Shown piece after piece: positions 35,131 through 46,048 of a DNA stretch of 64,000 nucleotides. A program made the position numbers and the translations under genes. The notes under the pieces were generated by a model. It was not told the DNA's origin and made no database searches. It saw only the letters and a list, made by a program, of their open reading frames with translations. Source of the DNA: Lineus longissimus (Eukaryota; Nemertea; Pilidiophora; Heteronemertea; Lineidae); assembly GCF_910592395.1 (NCBI RefSeq), contig NC_088308.1, positions 19,421,501 through 19,485,500 on the forward strand. The letters run 5' to 3'. The first letter of the stretch is position 1; every line of letters starts with the position of its first letter.

Positions 35131-35569
35131 GTCGTACTTCCACCTATCAAATCCCCGTGTCTTTTGCGCTTACACCTATGAATTGCCGTGTCTAAATAGA
35201 CCCGTGTGTCAAATCCCCGTGTCTATTAGCCCCATCGAGCGCGATGGGGCTAATCGGGGGCTAATTTAGACCCGTGTTCAACACGGGTTTTTTTACAGGT
35301 GGAATCTGAATAGACACGGCAATTGCAAGTTCTACGATCCGGCGACAGATGGCGGGTGTAGTTGCCTCGGTATTGCGCATGCGAAATTCCCCTCCAACGG
35401 GAAAGAAACACAGGAGAGCTCCCTACCTACAGCGCACCTGTCGCCGGGGCTATTAACCGTTATCAACACCACTGATAGGTATAAGTGCGCCCCCGGTTTT
35501 TTTACACACGGCGAAGACACGGGTCTTGAAAAAACACGGGGTTTTATGATAGGTGCATGGAACTACGAC
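35131..35569. mobile_element. 439-bp inverted-repeat element with internal hairpin
   Basis: The left end starts GTCGTACTTCC, then ACCTATCA and CCCCGTGT. The right end is its reverse complement with small gaps (ACACGGGG, then TGATAGGT and GGAACTACGAC). A perfect 12-bp-stem, 4-base-loop hairpin lies at 35226-35253 (TTAGCCCCATCG arm). Sub-terminal CCGTGTC/GACACGG motifs recur throughout. No reading frame was found. No target-site duplication could be seen. Confidence 0.65.
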
Positions 35570-35726
35570 TACTAAAGATATCGGGGATTGAGATAGGAAT
35601 ATGTGTTTTTTTCTGTATCCCGGGTATTTTATTCAGTAGGAATACCCCCCCGCCCCTGTCGGTTTAGCTCTCTGTTTGTAATTCTCGGCCTGGTTGTCCC
35701 TTTTGTCCGGCGAAGGCGCTGGGATA

Positions 35727-36500
35727 CATAAATAAATATCACTTACTATAAAAATTTCCACTTTTCTCATAATAAATATAATCCAGTTGCAATTTTGAGA
35801 AAGTGTATGCATTAGGAATATGAAAGTACTCATTGAAAAATAGCGTTTTTGAAAAGATTTAATTTTTGATATTGAATTATGAAGTTGTTGATTGATTTCG
35901 AAAATAGGTCAAACCATGAAACTGTTGCGGCTAATTTTTGCACCATACTATATAAAGAACTTACGACCCCACTAGTATTGTCTGCACCTCCAACCTCTGT
36001 GGTGATAACTGATCATTGTCGCAATGGATTGGTGGTGCCTGGAGTCCGTTGTTAGGCTGGCATAATGAGTACCCAGGATTGTTGATTGTGGCCGTAGGAA
36101 TCCACCCCCAGTTTTTCTTCCGGGCTTTCTGCGGCCATGGTCAAGAATGTGGCTTGTTTTGCCCTTTTTTTAGTCATATTTCTATTTTCATCCTAAGGAC
36201 TTTTTCTTTCAGAGGAATATAATTTGCGTTCCATCCTCTCCCTGCCATCAGCCATGACGATCAAGTGCGAAGACCGGTGTATCATCTGTCAGTGTTCCCC
36301 AAATATCACAGATACGGTACACCGGGGTAGTTTCTTCTCTGGAGGAGGCGCATCGGAGATAAATATCACTTACTATGAAAATTTCGACTTTTCTCGTAAT
36401 AAATATAATCCAGTTGCAATTTTGGGAAAGTGAATGCATCAGAAAAATTCGAAAGTACTCATTGAAATAAAGCATTTTTGAGAAGATTTAATTCTGAATT
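35727..36500 (+). repeat. Pair of 150-bp direct repeats
   Basis: About 150 bp at 35727-35880 recurs at 36356-36500 with roughly 85 percent identity by eye. Shared blocks include AATATAATCCAGTTGCAATT and GAAAGTACTCATTGAAA. The 475 bp between them shows no gene. Too short and divergent to call LTRs. Confidence 0.55.
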
Positions 36501-37067
36501 AATAATTATGTAATCCAAATTTGTACCTTGGAAGCAGCACCGTTCGTCGGATGTCTCAAACGACCAAATTTGGGATTTAAGGAAATTGTATTCATACTTT
36601 CACGGCCCACAACAATGCACTTTCGTTGAATATTTGAAGCTAGGTTTTTACCACTCTTTAAATCCAAGACTATCCTGTTAGTGTTGGATATGAACGGCTA
36701 ATAGCAAACAAACAACTATGGCCATTAAGGACACCTCTTACAGCCATTTTCTAGTTGAATGGGAGAAGGAAAATTCGGTCTCGATATATCATGTACTGCA
36801 AGAGGATTATGCAAGTCCACTCCAACCATGAATCGTGCACAACTTGCTGGGGCCGCAATACTCCGACTGCAGGGCATGTTTTGTGTACCGATTGTCAATA
36901 CTTAAAACTCCGGTATACTTTTCAATTTGCCATCTCGGGTACATCTCTTTCCGAGACACCATGCACATCATGCCAATGTCCTTGTTGAGATCTACTCCCG
37001 AATAGAATCAAGACGCAAATGATATGATGTCCCATCCACAGCCTCCAAATCCAGATGATTGCTTGTG
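36501..37067. other. Possible 3' UTR of the receptor gene; nothing else seen
   Basis: Contains a Cys-rich 77-codon plus-strand frame (36755-36988) that I regard as chance. If the terminal exon below is right, this stretch is downstream untranslated sequence of the minus-strand receptor gene. Confidence 0.3.
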
Positions 37068-37120
37068 TCATACCATTACTTCAAAGACCGGTACTTGTTT
37101 AGGTCGTCCCTTCCCAGACT
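37068..37120 (-). CDS. Candidate terminal exon of the receptor gene
   Basis: After a good acceptor (GATTGATTTCAG) the exon is open in the phase required by the preceding 38496-38474 exon and ends in TGA. The last residues are VFEVMV, and the hydrophobic -2 and 0 positions fit a class II PDZ ligand. Alternative endings exist: read-through of the 38474 donor to a stop near 38316, or an exon starting at about 37806. Which is used needs transcripts. Confidence 0.4.
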
Positions 37121-38473
37121 CTGAAATCAATCAACAAAACATGATAAGTGTGAAGGAAATGAAGGAAAATAGAGAAAAAATGTGAATAAACGAAATTCCT
37201 AAAAAAGCATCTTTCTTGAATTTGTTGTTGTTGGTTTCCCATGGATATTGCTCTGCACGTGCCGAGCGAATGAATAGAGCGTTCGTCTTTTAAGGATGAT
37301 GTCCTTTAGTAATGGAAACGAAGCACCACCGATTTCACCTCACCTCCCGTATTTTGCAAAAGCAACAGGTCTACAGCATAGCGGCGATAGATGGGTTCAT
37401 TGGACTTCAGAAAGAGATATTTGCCAGCATGCATTTATGCAGTCCAGGTGATCTACGGTTGTGATACATCCTTCTTTATATGTATAGTGAAAGTAAGAAA
37501 TAAGTAAGAGAGTAAGAAAAAAACGATGTGTCGCTGGCGACATCACAAGGAAAGTTGAGTTGGGATTTAAGGAAAACAATTTGAAAATGATAAAAGGTAT
37601 ATGGAAAGTATCCTTGAAATATGGCAAAGACATCCTCAATAGATGAAATCAGTTTAATCATGACACCAGGCCACCATGCAGTATCAGCTCGTTATGTTAT
37701 GTAGTTATCTGAGATAGAAGCACTGTCCAAGACCCAAGATATCCACGAGAATGCATGGTCAGGTGTTAAAATTGGTTGGTAAGTGAAAAGTAGCACTAGT
37801 ATACGCCGCTGGACACGAGACAAACACATACAGAAGAAGAGCAAAGAAAGTGGCTGATTACTGATGGATTTTAACGCGGGATACATTCAAGGGGTGGTTA
37901 AGCTGTTACCATGCTCCTATTTACAGTGGTGTTAAACTACCTGGAAAAAGAAAGCAGTTCTAAACTCTATACTTCCGTGCATTACACAAAATCAGGCAGA
38001 GAATGGTGCAAATATTCAAGCAGCCAAGCACTAGCCATCAAAACATCTTCTGAAGTTAGAATTTGGCAGTACAGATGCAACTGATTTTTGAAGGAATTAA
38101 AATCCTGTTTGAAACCAATGGTGCGCAATCATACGGCAGACACTATAAGGCTTGGCTGCTGTTTGTGTTAGGGCCATCTCAAAAATCAGTGGATGAACAT
38201 GAAGAGTGCCGCATTCCCTCCTCCTTACACATCCCCTTCTTTTTAGCCTTTCATGATTATGAACCAATCGGAGCCAAACCACATTCCCTCATTCTTCTCA
38301 CACATCCCCTTCCTCTTATTCTTTCATGACTAAAAGCCGTAGAGTGATGGGAGGAAAGAGCGTGGAGAGACTTGGGACCATGTTCATTGCAACGACATCG
38401 TTTTGAGATGGCCCTTTGTAGATTAGATCAGTCCACACAGCATCCCACAACAGTCCATGCAGGCTTAAGTTAC
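37121..38473. other. Presumed last intron of the receptor gene
   Basis: No conserved frame. An imperfect about 70-bp direct repeat (CATTCCCTC...TTTCATGA) occurs at 38212-38260 and 38282-38331. The minus frame 38316-38496 is an alternative receptor C-terminus if the last small exon is not spliced. Confidence 0.35.
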
Positions 38474-41400
38474 CTGTTATACGTTGACGTTTTTTGCTAG
38501 AAAAGAAATACAAAACACATAATAGCAAAAACATCTATATACCAATAAAACGCAAAGGCGAAAACGTTATTTGGAAAATATCACGATCCCGCCACCTAAG
38601 AGGAACTCACGGTGCGGCTTGGTCGACGATAACCGAACCTCCTAGACAGGTATATTTATACATAAAAACATTAATAACAGAATACAACTCCTTGTTGTGT
38701 ACAAGACATGGAACATCCAAGACAGAACTTGTCTGAAGTAACGTCCCTCAACATATCCAGAAAATATATGGCGAAGATAGATAGATTTCCTGTGGTGTCT
38801 TGCAAACATGGACGATAATCATTGGGGACACGTCTTGAGCACAACTGAACCACAAGAAAAACATATAACAGAAATGGGTGAGTTACAATTGAAATTAAAA
38901 AGCCGCTTGAATAGCAAAACATTAATAGATGAAAAACATCAGCCATCACCCCTTGACCTGTATGCCAAATTGTAACTCACCACACAAAAGTAAATTCGTC
39001 CGACCTATTCGGAAAGGGATGAATGGTCTGATTTTAACATGCTTAGAACATCGGACTTTCTTACCGTTACTTGGCTATTAATCAGAGAACTGGGGATACA
39101 ATCAGGGCGTTACATGTACCTGACTGTATGAACATCCGAGCACAAAGTTAACAGTAAGTTAACTTCGTGATCCAAGCCAAGCGTGGTTGCTAGTCCTTTT
39201 AAGTGCGCACCAAGAGGACCATTTGAAAGAACAAACTGATATCACTGGGACAAAGTTCTGAACAATTTCTCGCGTAGACAGAGGTGTCAGGACTTTGCGG
39301 GAAGTTGTGCATGATGTGGAATGAGGCTACAGTTTTACATAGCCGACACTACAGTATCACTGCAACATTGTAAAAGATTTTGTGAACTTTATACTGAAGC
39401 GAAAACAAACACTTACAGGTCTGCATAGTAAGAATCGTCGACGCCATCAGCCCCGGGTTGGTCAGATGGTCGTCTGTCCAGCTGAAGTACTGTCATCTCT
39501 TGCGGGGCAGACGGCATTTTGCCACTGGGTTGCTGGAAACATGCCTTGGGTTTGGTGCCGTTCGTCGCATGCTGAAATCAAAGGGAGTAGAGATGTATTG
39601 GCTGGTGGAAAGAAGGACTCCAAAAGGCAGACACCTGAATGAGTATCGTTCAAAGGAATGGATGTTGACCAAAATGGAGTTCGTCAGTTGACCAAAGCTA
39701 AGATGGATGTCGTCTTTTGACCAAAATGGATGTCTTCTATTCACCAAAGCTGCCGTCTGTTTGCATTGACAAAGCTCGCCGATTACTCTAAACAGCCACT
39801 GCTATATCACATCTGCATCGCGACCACGAAAACCGGTGGCACTCGATGCGTTCTTTAGGACTGAGACATAATTATCCCTTATATTACCTGCTGTTTCGAT
39901 AGTTGAAATCGTTTGAGGGTTTTCTTGGCCCAGCTCATGAGGGAACATCCATCTGGCGGCATGTGAGCAATAGGGTCTCTCTTGTTGATGAGGGTCATCA
40001 CTCGCCACAGCTGGTGAAGCATATTTCTGAAGAGAAGAAAGTTGGAGATAAGCAGATGAGTGGACAATTTTCAAACCTTTTAATGGATATCATGCTGGTG
40101 AGATATGATTCAAAGGGTTTCCTCTCAACAAATGTTAGCCTATTGCCGCCGTGATTCATCTCTACACAAGTTGGCCAATAGGATCCTGCTTTGAAGTATC
40201 ATCATCTTTTAAAATGGCCACTTACTTGTATTTCTGACTATTAGGGTCATGCAACGGCAACTCTTTCAGAGCTCTTTTCGTTTCATTCATCATCTCTATA
40301 AATGTCGGCCCATGCGGCTTCAATTCCTCTACATGTCTTAAGTATTCTTCTTTACTGTTCACTTTCGTTATCGTGTAAACCTCATCTTTTGATTGTTGTG
40401 GTTCGTCATAATTATCTACTGGAGGTGGAAAGAATCAAAGGGATTTTTATTCGTAGATATCGGTTTTATCAAGATAGACATACATGTATTTTTCCCTTAA
40501 CTTTTGGCTGTACACGGAGTTCTTATGCAAGGGCCAACCCAAACACGTATACAGTGATTCAATCCAAGTTTGATAAGATATTAATGGCAATATCCACCCA
40601 ATTAAGAACAGAAGTTGAGTATTTGAATTATTAAGAGAGCTAGGATTTGATTTCGTGATACTACTGAATTATTCTGCAGTCCTGCTTCCCTGTTCTTTCA
40701 CTTACCATACGCAGCATTACTATATACATGAGACGTTTGTTTCCTCTGTAAAGAAAGACATCATACGTTTACATATGTAGGGTTGGCCTGAACTGGGCTT
40801 GAAACTAACAGACGGCAACGGGCAGATAAAAAAGCACGAGACTGCTATAATAATTGCTGTAGACAATTTTAACAGGAAATCTAATCAAAACTTCAGATGA
40901 AAATGATTCAGTCCACTGTCTATACCGCCCTTCTCAATGTCATTGCAGCTATTTACGGCATGGCGGAGGTCACCAGACACTAGTATAACTTGCCTAACAC
41001 ATGACTGGATGATGTATCTCCTTTAAAAGAGGATGTGTTGAAGTTACCTTTTGATTCCGTGCAGCACCATTAATTCGCGTCGAACTGGAAGCACTGAAAC
41101 AAATCAATAGCCGCTAACGTAAATAGTTGTTGTCCAGTAATTGTAAATTATTCGGACAAATATTTTAAAGGGTACTTTGTATTCTTGAAAACTCCTGTCC
41201 GTACTTTTCGGTAGCTTAACGGTTTTACGGCAGAGGAGATAACAAGCCAAACGTGCAGATGACCTTGGGCAAGTCATGTTACTTCGATCGAGAGACTGAT
41301 TGTATGTTAGCAGTGGTCCCTTGTAAATAATCGTTTTTGATTCATCGCAGCATGGAAGCTTGCCGCGGACTGACGCTCAGTTTAAAGGCAGTCTTCTATT

Positions 41401-42260
41401 TCAAAGACGGTCTTTAATTTAAGCGTCTGTCAGTGTCAGCACTGTTTCACTCACCTATCTTTACCCTTATTCCTTTTTATCCTGATAAATACAATACAAG
41501 CGACCACAAGACACAACACCACCAAACCGACAACCCCGATAATGATGGCGAGATACAGCGTATTATCCGCCAAGTTCGTGTTGGATTGTTCTTTTGCTGA
41601 AATGATGCAAAATGAAAATATTGGAGCCATCCCGTAGTTGGCAAACTTGGCGCAAAAAGAAACCGAACTGATATAGTCCTTCGGGTTGGTCAACGTAGTG
41701 TGTTTTCAACACGCACTAACATAAGTCCGTGTTCTTCAAGAAAAACCTTACCCACTCAATTAAGGTTTTCTTACCTCCGCATACCTTTCCTAGCCACGCT
41801 CCTTCCATGACTAGATTGTAATTCCCCGGACACTCATTCAAACACTTTCCTGTGCCCTTTTCGATGAAGTTTACGCACCGTATACAGGATGCTTTTGTTG
41901 CGCATTGGAGACAGAATGGATCAACGCAGTCAGCTGAAAGATAAGTTTATTACCATTCATCAATTTTCTTTTGGTAGATCCAGTCTGGTGTATTTTCTCG
42001 AATTCGACCAATGAGATGCTATTGAAGGTCGCATGGAAAAAGTCAGTGGCAGTTAGAGAAGCTCGACTACGGCGCTATCTATTTCGGCGCGGCGTTAATG
42101 AAATAGCTGAAGATTTGAATAATCCATCCTTCAAACTTACGATTTCTGCAATCTCTTTTTGAGAAGGAAGACTTAACAAAGCCCGTCATACAGGAACAAG
42201 CGCCGCTGATGCAGGTTCCGTAGTGACCACAGTCAGTCACGTTGCTCGTACACGCCATCA
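38474..42260 (-). CDS. EGF-like single-pass receptor, 3' part of gene
   Basis: Nine exons join in perfect phase: 42260-42141, 41933-41775, 41596-41455, 41093-41048, 40745-40706, 40418-40226, 40026-39888, 39571-39417, 38496-38474 (339 codons). Exon 1 is an EGF-like module with six cysteines spaced 6-5-4-1-12. Exon 2 is furin-like Cys-rich (CLQC, CIRC, CLNECPGNY). Exon 3 has a 24-residue membrane helix (YLAIIIGVVGLVV...) then the stop-transfer RIKRNKGK. The tail has tyrosine motifs HVYSNAAY, NYDEP and SYYADL (the last fits the ITIM consensus). A helical module follows: ELKPHGPTFIEMMN, LPLHDPNSQKY, LWRVMTLINK, PPDGCSLMSWAKK. I recognise no named domain in this module. The 5' end lies beyond the duplicated DNA at 42.3 kb. 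Likely a plasma-membrane receptor or scavenger-type protein; ligand unknown. Confidence 0.8.
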
Positions 42261-42600
42261 CTGAAGAGATAAAAACACATTGGATCGAAAAAACACCCGT
42301 CGAGGGTAGAGAAGTGACAAAGGTCATCTTGATCTTCATTCACATCGCCAAGTCACCGCAAGTCAATCGCGGACTGCCGAAAATAAGGATGATGTCCGGC
42401 GCTCAAAACCCTTTTAAGTCTGTATATGATATCTGAGTCGAGTTTGGAGTGAATTTGTGGAGAGTACACTGGGGCCTGTTATGTGAATGGCATAGAATAT
42501 TTTGAAGTCTCTGGGTGTATTGATGCTTCACCGAAATGCGCACTTTTCGTCATGATGACGTCACGACTGATGTGACGTCATCCCAGCACCCCAGACGACG
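42229..42600 (+). repeat. Duplicated segment, copy A (partial)
   Basis: From inside the receptor's EGF exon (42229) through its upstream intron, this matches 42782-43170 and 47460-47830. It contains two TGACGTCA palindromes (42556-42563 and 42573-42580) and then passes into sequence matching 47280 onward. It is therefore the first, incomplete copy in the array. Confidence 0.85.
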
Positions 42601-43127
42601 TGGCCGACTGACACCTTTGTCAAAACATTGGTATTTCAAATCTATTTCATAAGTGGGCCCGTCTTTAAGCAATATTACGGAATTTCAGTTAAGGGCTAGG
42701 AGTCTGCAATTTCGCTATGGCTATTTTCCAAGACGCGGCCAATCCTGGTCCACTCCATGTTCGCAAAGCCCACGCAGGTTGCGTTGAAACCAGAGTCAGT
42801 CACGTTGCTCGTTCACGCTATCACTGAAGAGATAAAAACACATTGGATCGAAAAAAAACACCTGTCGAGGGTAGAGAAGTGACAAAGGTCATCTTGATCC
42901 TCATTCACATCGCCAAGTCACCGCAAGTCAATCGCGGACTGCCGAAAATAAGGATGATGTACGGCGCTCAAAACTCTTTTAAGTCTGTATATGATATCTG
43001 AGTCGAGTTTGGAGTGAATTTGTGGAGAGAGTACACCGGGGCCTGTACGTGAATGGCAAAACATATTTTGAAGTCTCTGGGTTGAAATAACTTGATGCTT
43101 CACCGAAATGCGCGCTTTTCGTCATGA

Positions 43128-43152
43128 TGACGTCACGAATGATGTGACGTCA
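43128..43152. promoter_or_regulatory. CRE palindrome pair
   Basis: TGACGTCA occurs at 43128-43135 and 43145-43152, about 240 bp upstream of the ATG at 43383. It is the perfect CREB/ATF consensus. The pair is preserved in all duplicate copies. Confidence 0.6.
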
Positions 43153-43267
43153 TCCCAGCACCCCTGACGACGTGGCCGTGACAACGCAACCCATCACTGC
43201 GCATAGTGTTTTGACAACCTTCTTCTTCTACTTCTTGTGAACTGCTCTGCTTCTTTACTGATATAGA

Positions 43268-43303
43268 AGCAAAAATATATAAGGCTCGCTTAGCCTATAT
43301 ATT
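43268..43303. promoter_or_regulatory. Palindromic TATA region of copy 1
   Basis: AAAATATATAAGGCT is mirrored by AGCCTATATATTTT around a CGCTT centre, a near-perfect inverted repeat containing TATATAAG about 105 bp before the ATG. It is suitable as a TATA box that could be read on either strand. It is repeated in copy 2 at 47924-47959. Confidence 0.55.
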
Positions 43304-43382
43304 TTGGATAGAAGGTTGTGGCAAAGGCCACGGACTTCTTGTTGTTGAAAGCTGTTGAAAGAACAGTAGTTAAAGTCAACAG

Positions 43383-44680
43383 ATGAATACCGCAATGCAG
43401 GAGGAGATTCCTGGCGAAATCAACATGAACCTTTCCAGTGGGGGAATGACGTGGGAGGTTGAAAGCAGTGAACAAACTGTTGATGACAGGCCGCAAACTC
43501 CGGCACCGCAACGCCTTCAAATGCAGCGCCCAACCACACCTCGCCCACGTAGGGTCGAAGAAGCGGATGAAAGAAGGCGGCGACTGTTGAAACGAAGGAC
43601 GGAGTCACTTCGAACGCTTAACAATCAAATAATCAGAGTAAGTTGATCGACTGGTTTGGTTTGCGGAAGAGGCTTCGCTGTATTTGAAAAGATTCAGTTT
43701 TGATGTCCATGATGCCGATTGGCGATTTGTAAGAAAACCAAACTGACGGCCAAGAACTGAAGAATAAAAAAATGGGAGTTAACATACGAACTCGCCATGA
43801 TTTTGAACCATTTTTCAATGTCAAGGCAAAGGCGAATTGGCGATAACTCGCTGCCAGGTGACCCTTAATTGTCCGACTGGTAGATTTGTCAGTAAATCAT
43901 TGATGAAAACTGGTGTATTTATTTACAGGCCAAAGAAAAGAAGAAGACAGATGAGGATACGGCACGAGCGATTGGAAAGAAAGCGCTTGAGGCCAACATG
44001 TCCCGGGTCCTTGGGACCAAAGCAAATGTTACACGGAAAAAGAAGGGTCGTGCGGCGACTTACAATCAAGAAGTTGCAAAGAAAGCCGAAGTGGTAAGTG
44101 AAATAAATATTATACATTTTGTTATTCACCATTCCCTGTTTGATGTTTCTTTATCCAAAATTAATTCATGATGTCGTCACACTCACAACTTTAGATGATG
44201 TCAACCATATCGATTTGACGACAGTTTGAGTTGTTGGGACCTACCGGGTTATCATGACCAACGATAGCCCCCCCCCCCCCCACCCCAGCTTTTACTCTCG
44301 CTTAATTTAAGTTTTAGTCTATATCTCGTATCAACTATATAATATCTGAGAGAGTAAACAACATTTATATAGGCTTATTATTGCACTTCTATCTTGTCGC
44401 CAGTCGGCGGGGGGGGGGGGGGGGGGGGCGGAGTGGTATTCCGACCGATTTCTGGTGGATTGTCCGTTTTGTCACAAGCATTTCTAATATTCAGGCTGCG
44501 GAAAAAAAGGTTCCGGCCCTCACACGAGAGGACCCGATGTGTTTTAACAAGTCACATCCCAGGAGACTACCTCCACTCAGTGGCTTGACGGAAGTTAGCG
44601 ACGAAAGGGTCAAGGCCCCGACTGCTTTACAGATGCTGAAAGGGTGCCCATCAGAAAGCGAGCGGCCTTATCCTTACTGA
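43383..44680 (+). CDS. Unrecognised basic protein gene, copy 1 (3' end altered)
   Basis: Three exons (43383-43637, 43929-44093, 44495-44680) encode 201 residues. Exon 1 (85 codons) is acidic and proline-rich at first, then has a highly basic helix (RVEEADERRRRLLKRR). Exon 2 (55 codons) is Lys/Ala-rich (AKEKKKTDED, KKKGRAATYN). All are phase 0 with GTAAGT donors and CAG acceptors. Compared with copy 2, exon 3 lacks 11 bases near 44609, which shifts the frame. The matching sequence ends at about 44667, so this copy has a private C-terminus and has lost exon 4. Exons 1-2 are intact here but broken in copy 2. I do not recognise the family. It may be an expressed truncated gene or a pseudogene. 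Confidence 0.6.
44268..44428. repeat. Poly-C / poly-G pair in intron 2 of copy 1
   Basis: A run of 14 C (44268-44281) is followed 127 bp later by 20 G (44409-44428), just before exon 3. Copy 2 has the same arrangement with 15 C and 22 G (48926-48940, 49068-49089). The runs are complementary and could pair in the transcript. Confidence 0.8.
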
Positions 44681-44693
44681 ATTCGAGAAAAGT

Positions 44694-44720
44694 TTGTGTG
44701 TTTGTTTGTTTGTTTGTTTG
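44694..44720 (+). repeat. (GTTT)n microsatellite
   Basis: About six GTTT units at the junction where the duplicated segment ends and unrelated DNA begins. Confidence 0.85.
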
Positions 44721-44866
44721 TGCGCTCATATCTCCCATACCGAATGGCTGAGCGACCCCAGATTTTGCATGTAGCATTTAATGGGTCCCGAAAGTGTCCT
44801 TACGAAGCTCGATTTTTGAATTTCCAACTAACATCCGATATAACGCCGTTTATTGGTTTTATCTAA

Positions 44867-46048
44867 AGCCCAGTCTACACTAGCCAACATGAACCAACAA
44901 ATGTTGGCCAACATCGTGTTGGGCCTTGTTGCAGAGGCATGTTTGCTATTGTTTGCCAGTGTGGACGGGTCCAAAAACAAGTGAAAACATCAGCCAACTT
45001 GTTGGCCAATGTTTGCCTATGTTAGGCCATGCTACTTCTGAACAACATGTTGGTCGGTGTTGGGCAATCAGCAGCCAATCAGAGAACAGATTTGGATCAT
45101 GTGATGGAGCTACTGGGACAAAATGGCAGCCTCAATGAAAGATAGAGAATGGGAGACAAGACCACAATTGATTTTTTAAGCCTTTTAGCAGTTAAATTGT
45201 CAATGTTTGACCGCGACGCATCAAAGAACGCGTGGTGTTGTGAATCTGAAATTTAGATTATGTTATTCCGGACAGGCGGGCAAGTAAATGGTGAAAAATA
45301 AAATGGTGATTGACCACGGAAATTTTTTTTTAATCGACAAATTAGACAGACTTTGATATTTCCACTCTTTTCAGCCAACTGGCAGAAAAAACTCAAAACA
45401 CGCCCCCTATTACCAAATTAGCAAAATTCGAAATTAATTTTTTCATCAAATAATTTCTTTATATCTGTAGACTTGCCACAACAAATATTTTTTCAATACC
45501 TCTCCAAATATGTACTTGAGAGTAAAAAACATGCACTCGTCTAATAGATAGGCCTGGACCCTCCAACCTATGAATATTCATTAGTGGTCTTGTCTCATGG
45601 CAATTTCAAGAAATTGAACACTTAATTTCGTAATACGAAAAGCTTCATCCATCCGCAGGAAATTCTTGAGGCTTTTGAAGTCTGAGGCCATTAACTCTTG
45701 AAGTAGGCAGTGATAGGCCCCATGCATGCTTTTTCCACAAGTATGGCTTTTGTCAGTTGCGGCGGCGACGGGGGTTAATCACAACTGAAAGAATTGCTGC
45801 TGAAGCACCTAGGCATGCTTTCTTCCTGTGGTTCTCCATTGTTTTAAAGAAAAATGAAGAGAAATGACTGATTTTCCCTCCAAATTGCCCTCAAATTCAT
45901 GCCAAACACGGCCAAACTTAGTCAAACTTGTTTGGCAATGTTTGCCTGTGTTTGATAGTGTGGACGGGTCCCCAAACATTCGCCAACATGATGTTGGCTC
46001 ATGTTGGCCAACAATTGTTGGCGAATGTTTGCTAGTGTAGACCAGGCT
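44867..46048. mobile_element. PIF/Harbinger-like non-autonomous element
   Basis: The element starts AGCCCAGTCTACACTAGC and ends GCTAGTGTAGACCAGGCT, terminal inverted repeats differing at two positions. It is flanked by TAA on each side (44864-44866; 46049-46051). A 3-bp TWA target duplication is typical of the PIF/Harbinger superfamily. Sub-terminal repeats of the TGTTGGCCAACA type fill both ends, and the phrase AGTGTGGACGGGTCC occurs at both sides. There is no transposase frame. Confidence 0.75.

Larger units (their letters stand above)
42601..44690 (+). repeat. Duplicated segment, copy B
   Basis: High identity to 47283-49360, with the same order: upstream block, decayed EGF-exon piece, CRE cluster, palindromic TATA region, and the basic-protein gene exons 1-3. 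Homology stops at about 44.67 kb inside exon 3, where unrelated DNA and then a Harbinger-like element follow. Confidence 0.9.

Noticed and set aside
36755-36988. Cys-rich frame resembling a zinc finger
   Set aside because: CxxC pairs are present but the spacing fits no known finger, and there is no gene context.
39382-40154. Plus-strand frames at 39382-39691 and 39903-40154
   Set aside because: Antisense shadows of the well-supported minus-strand receptor exons.
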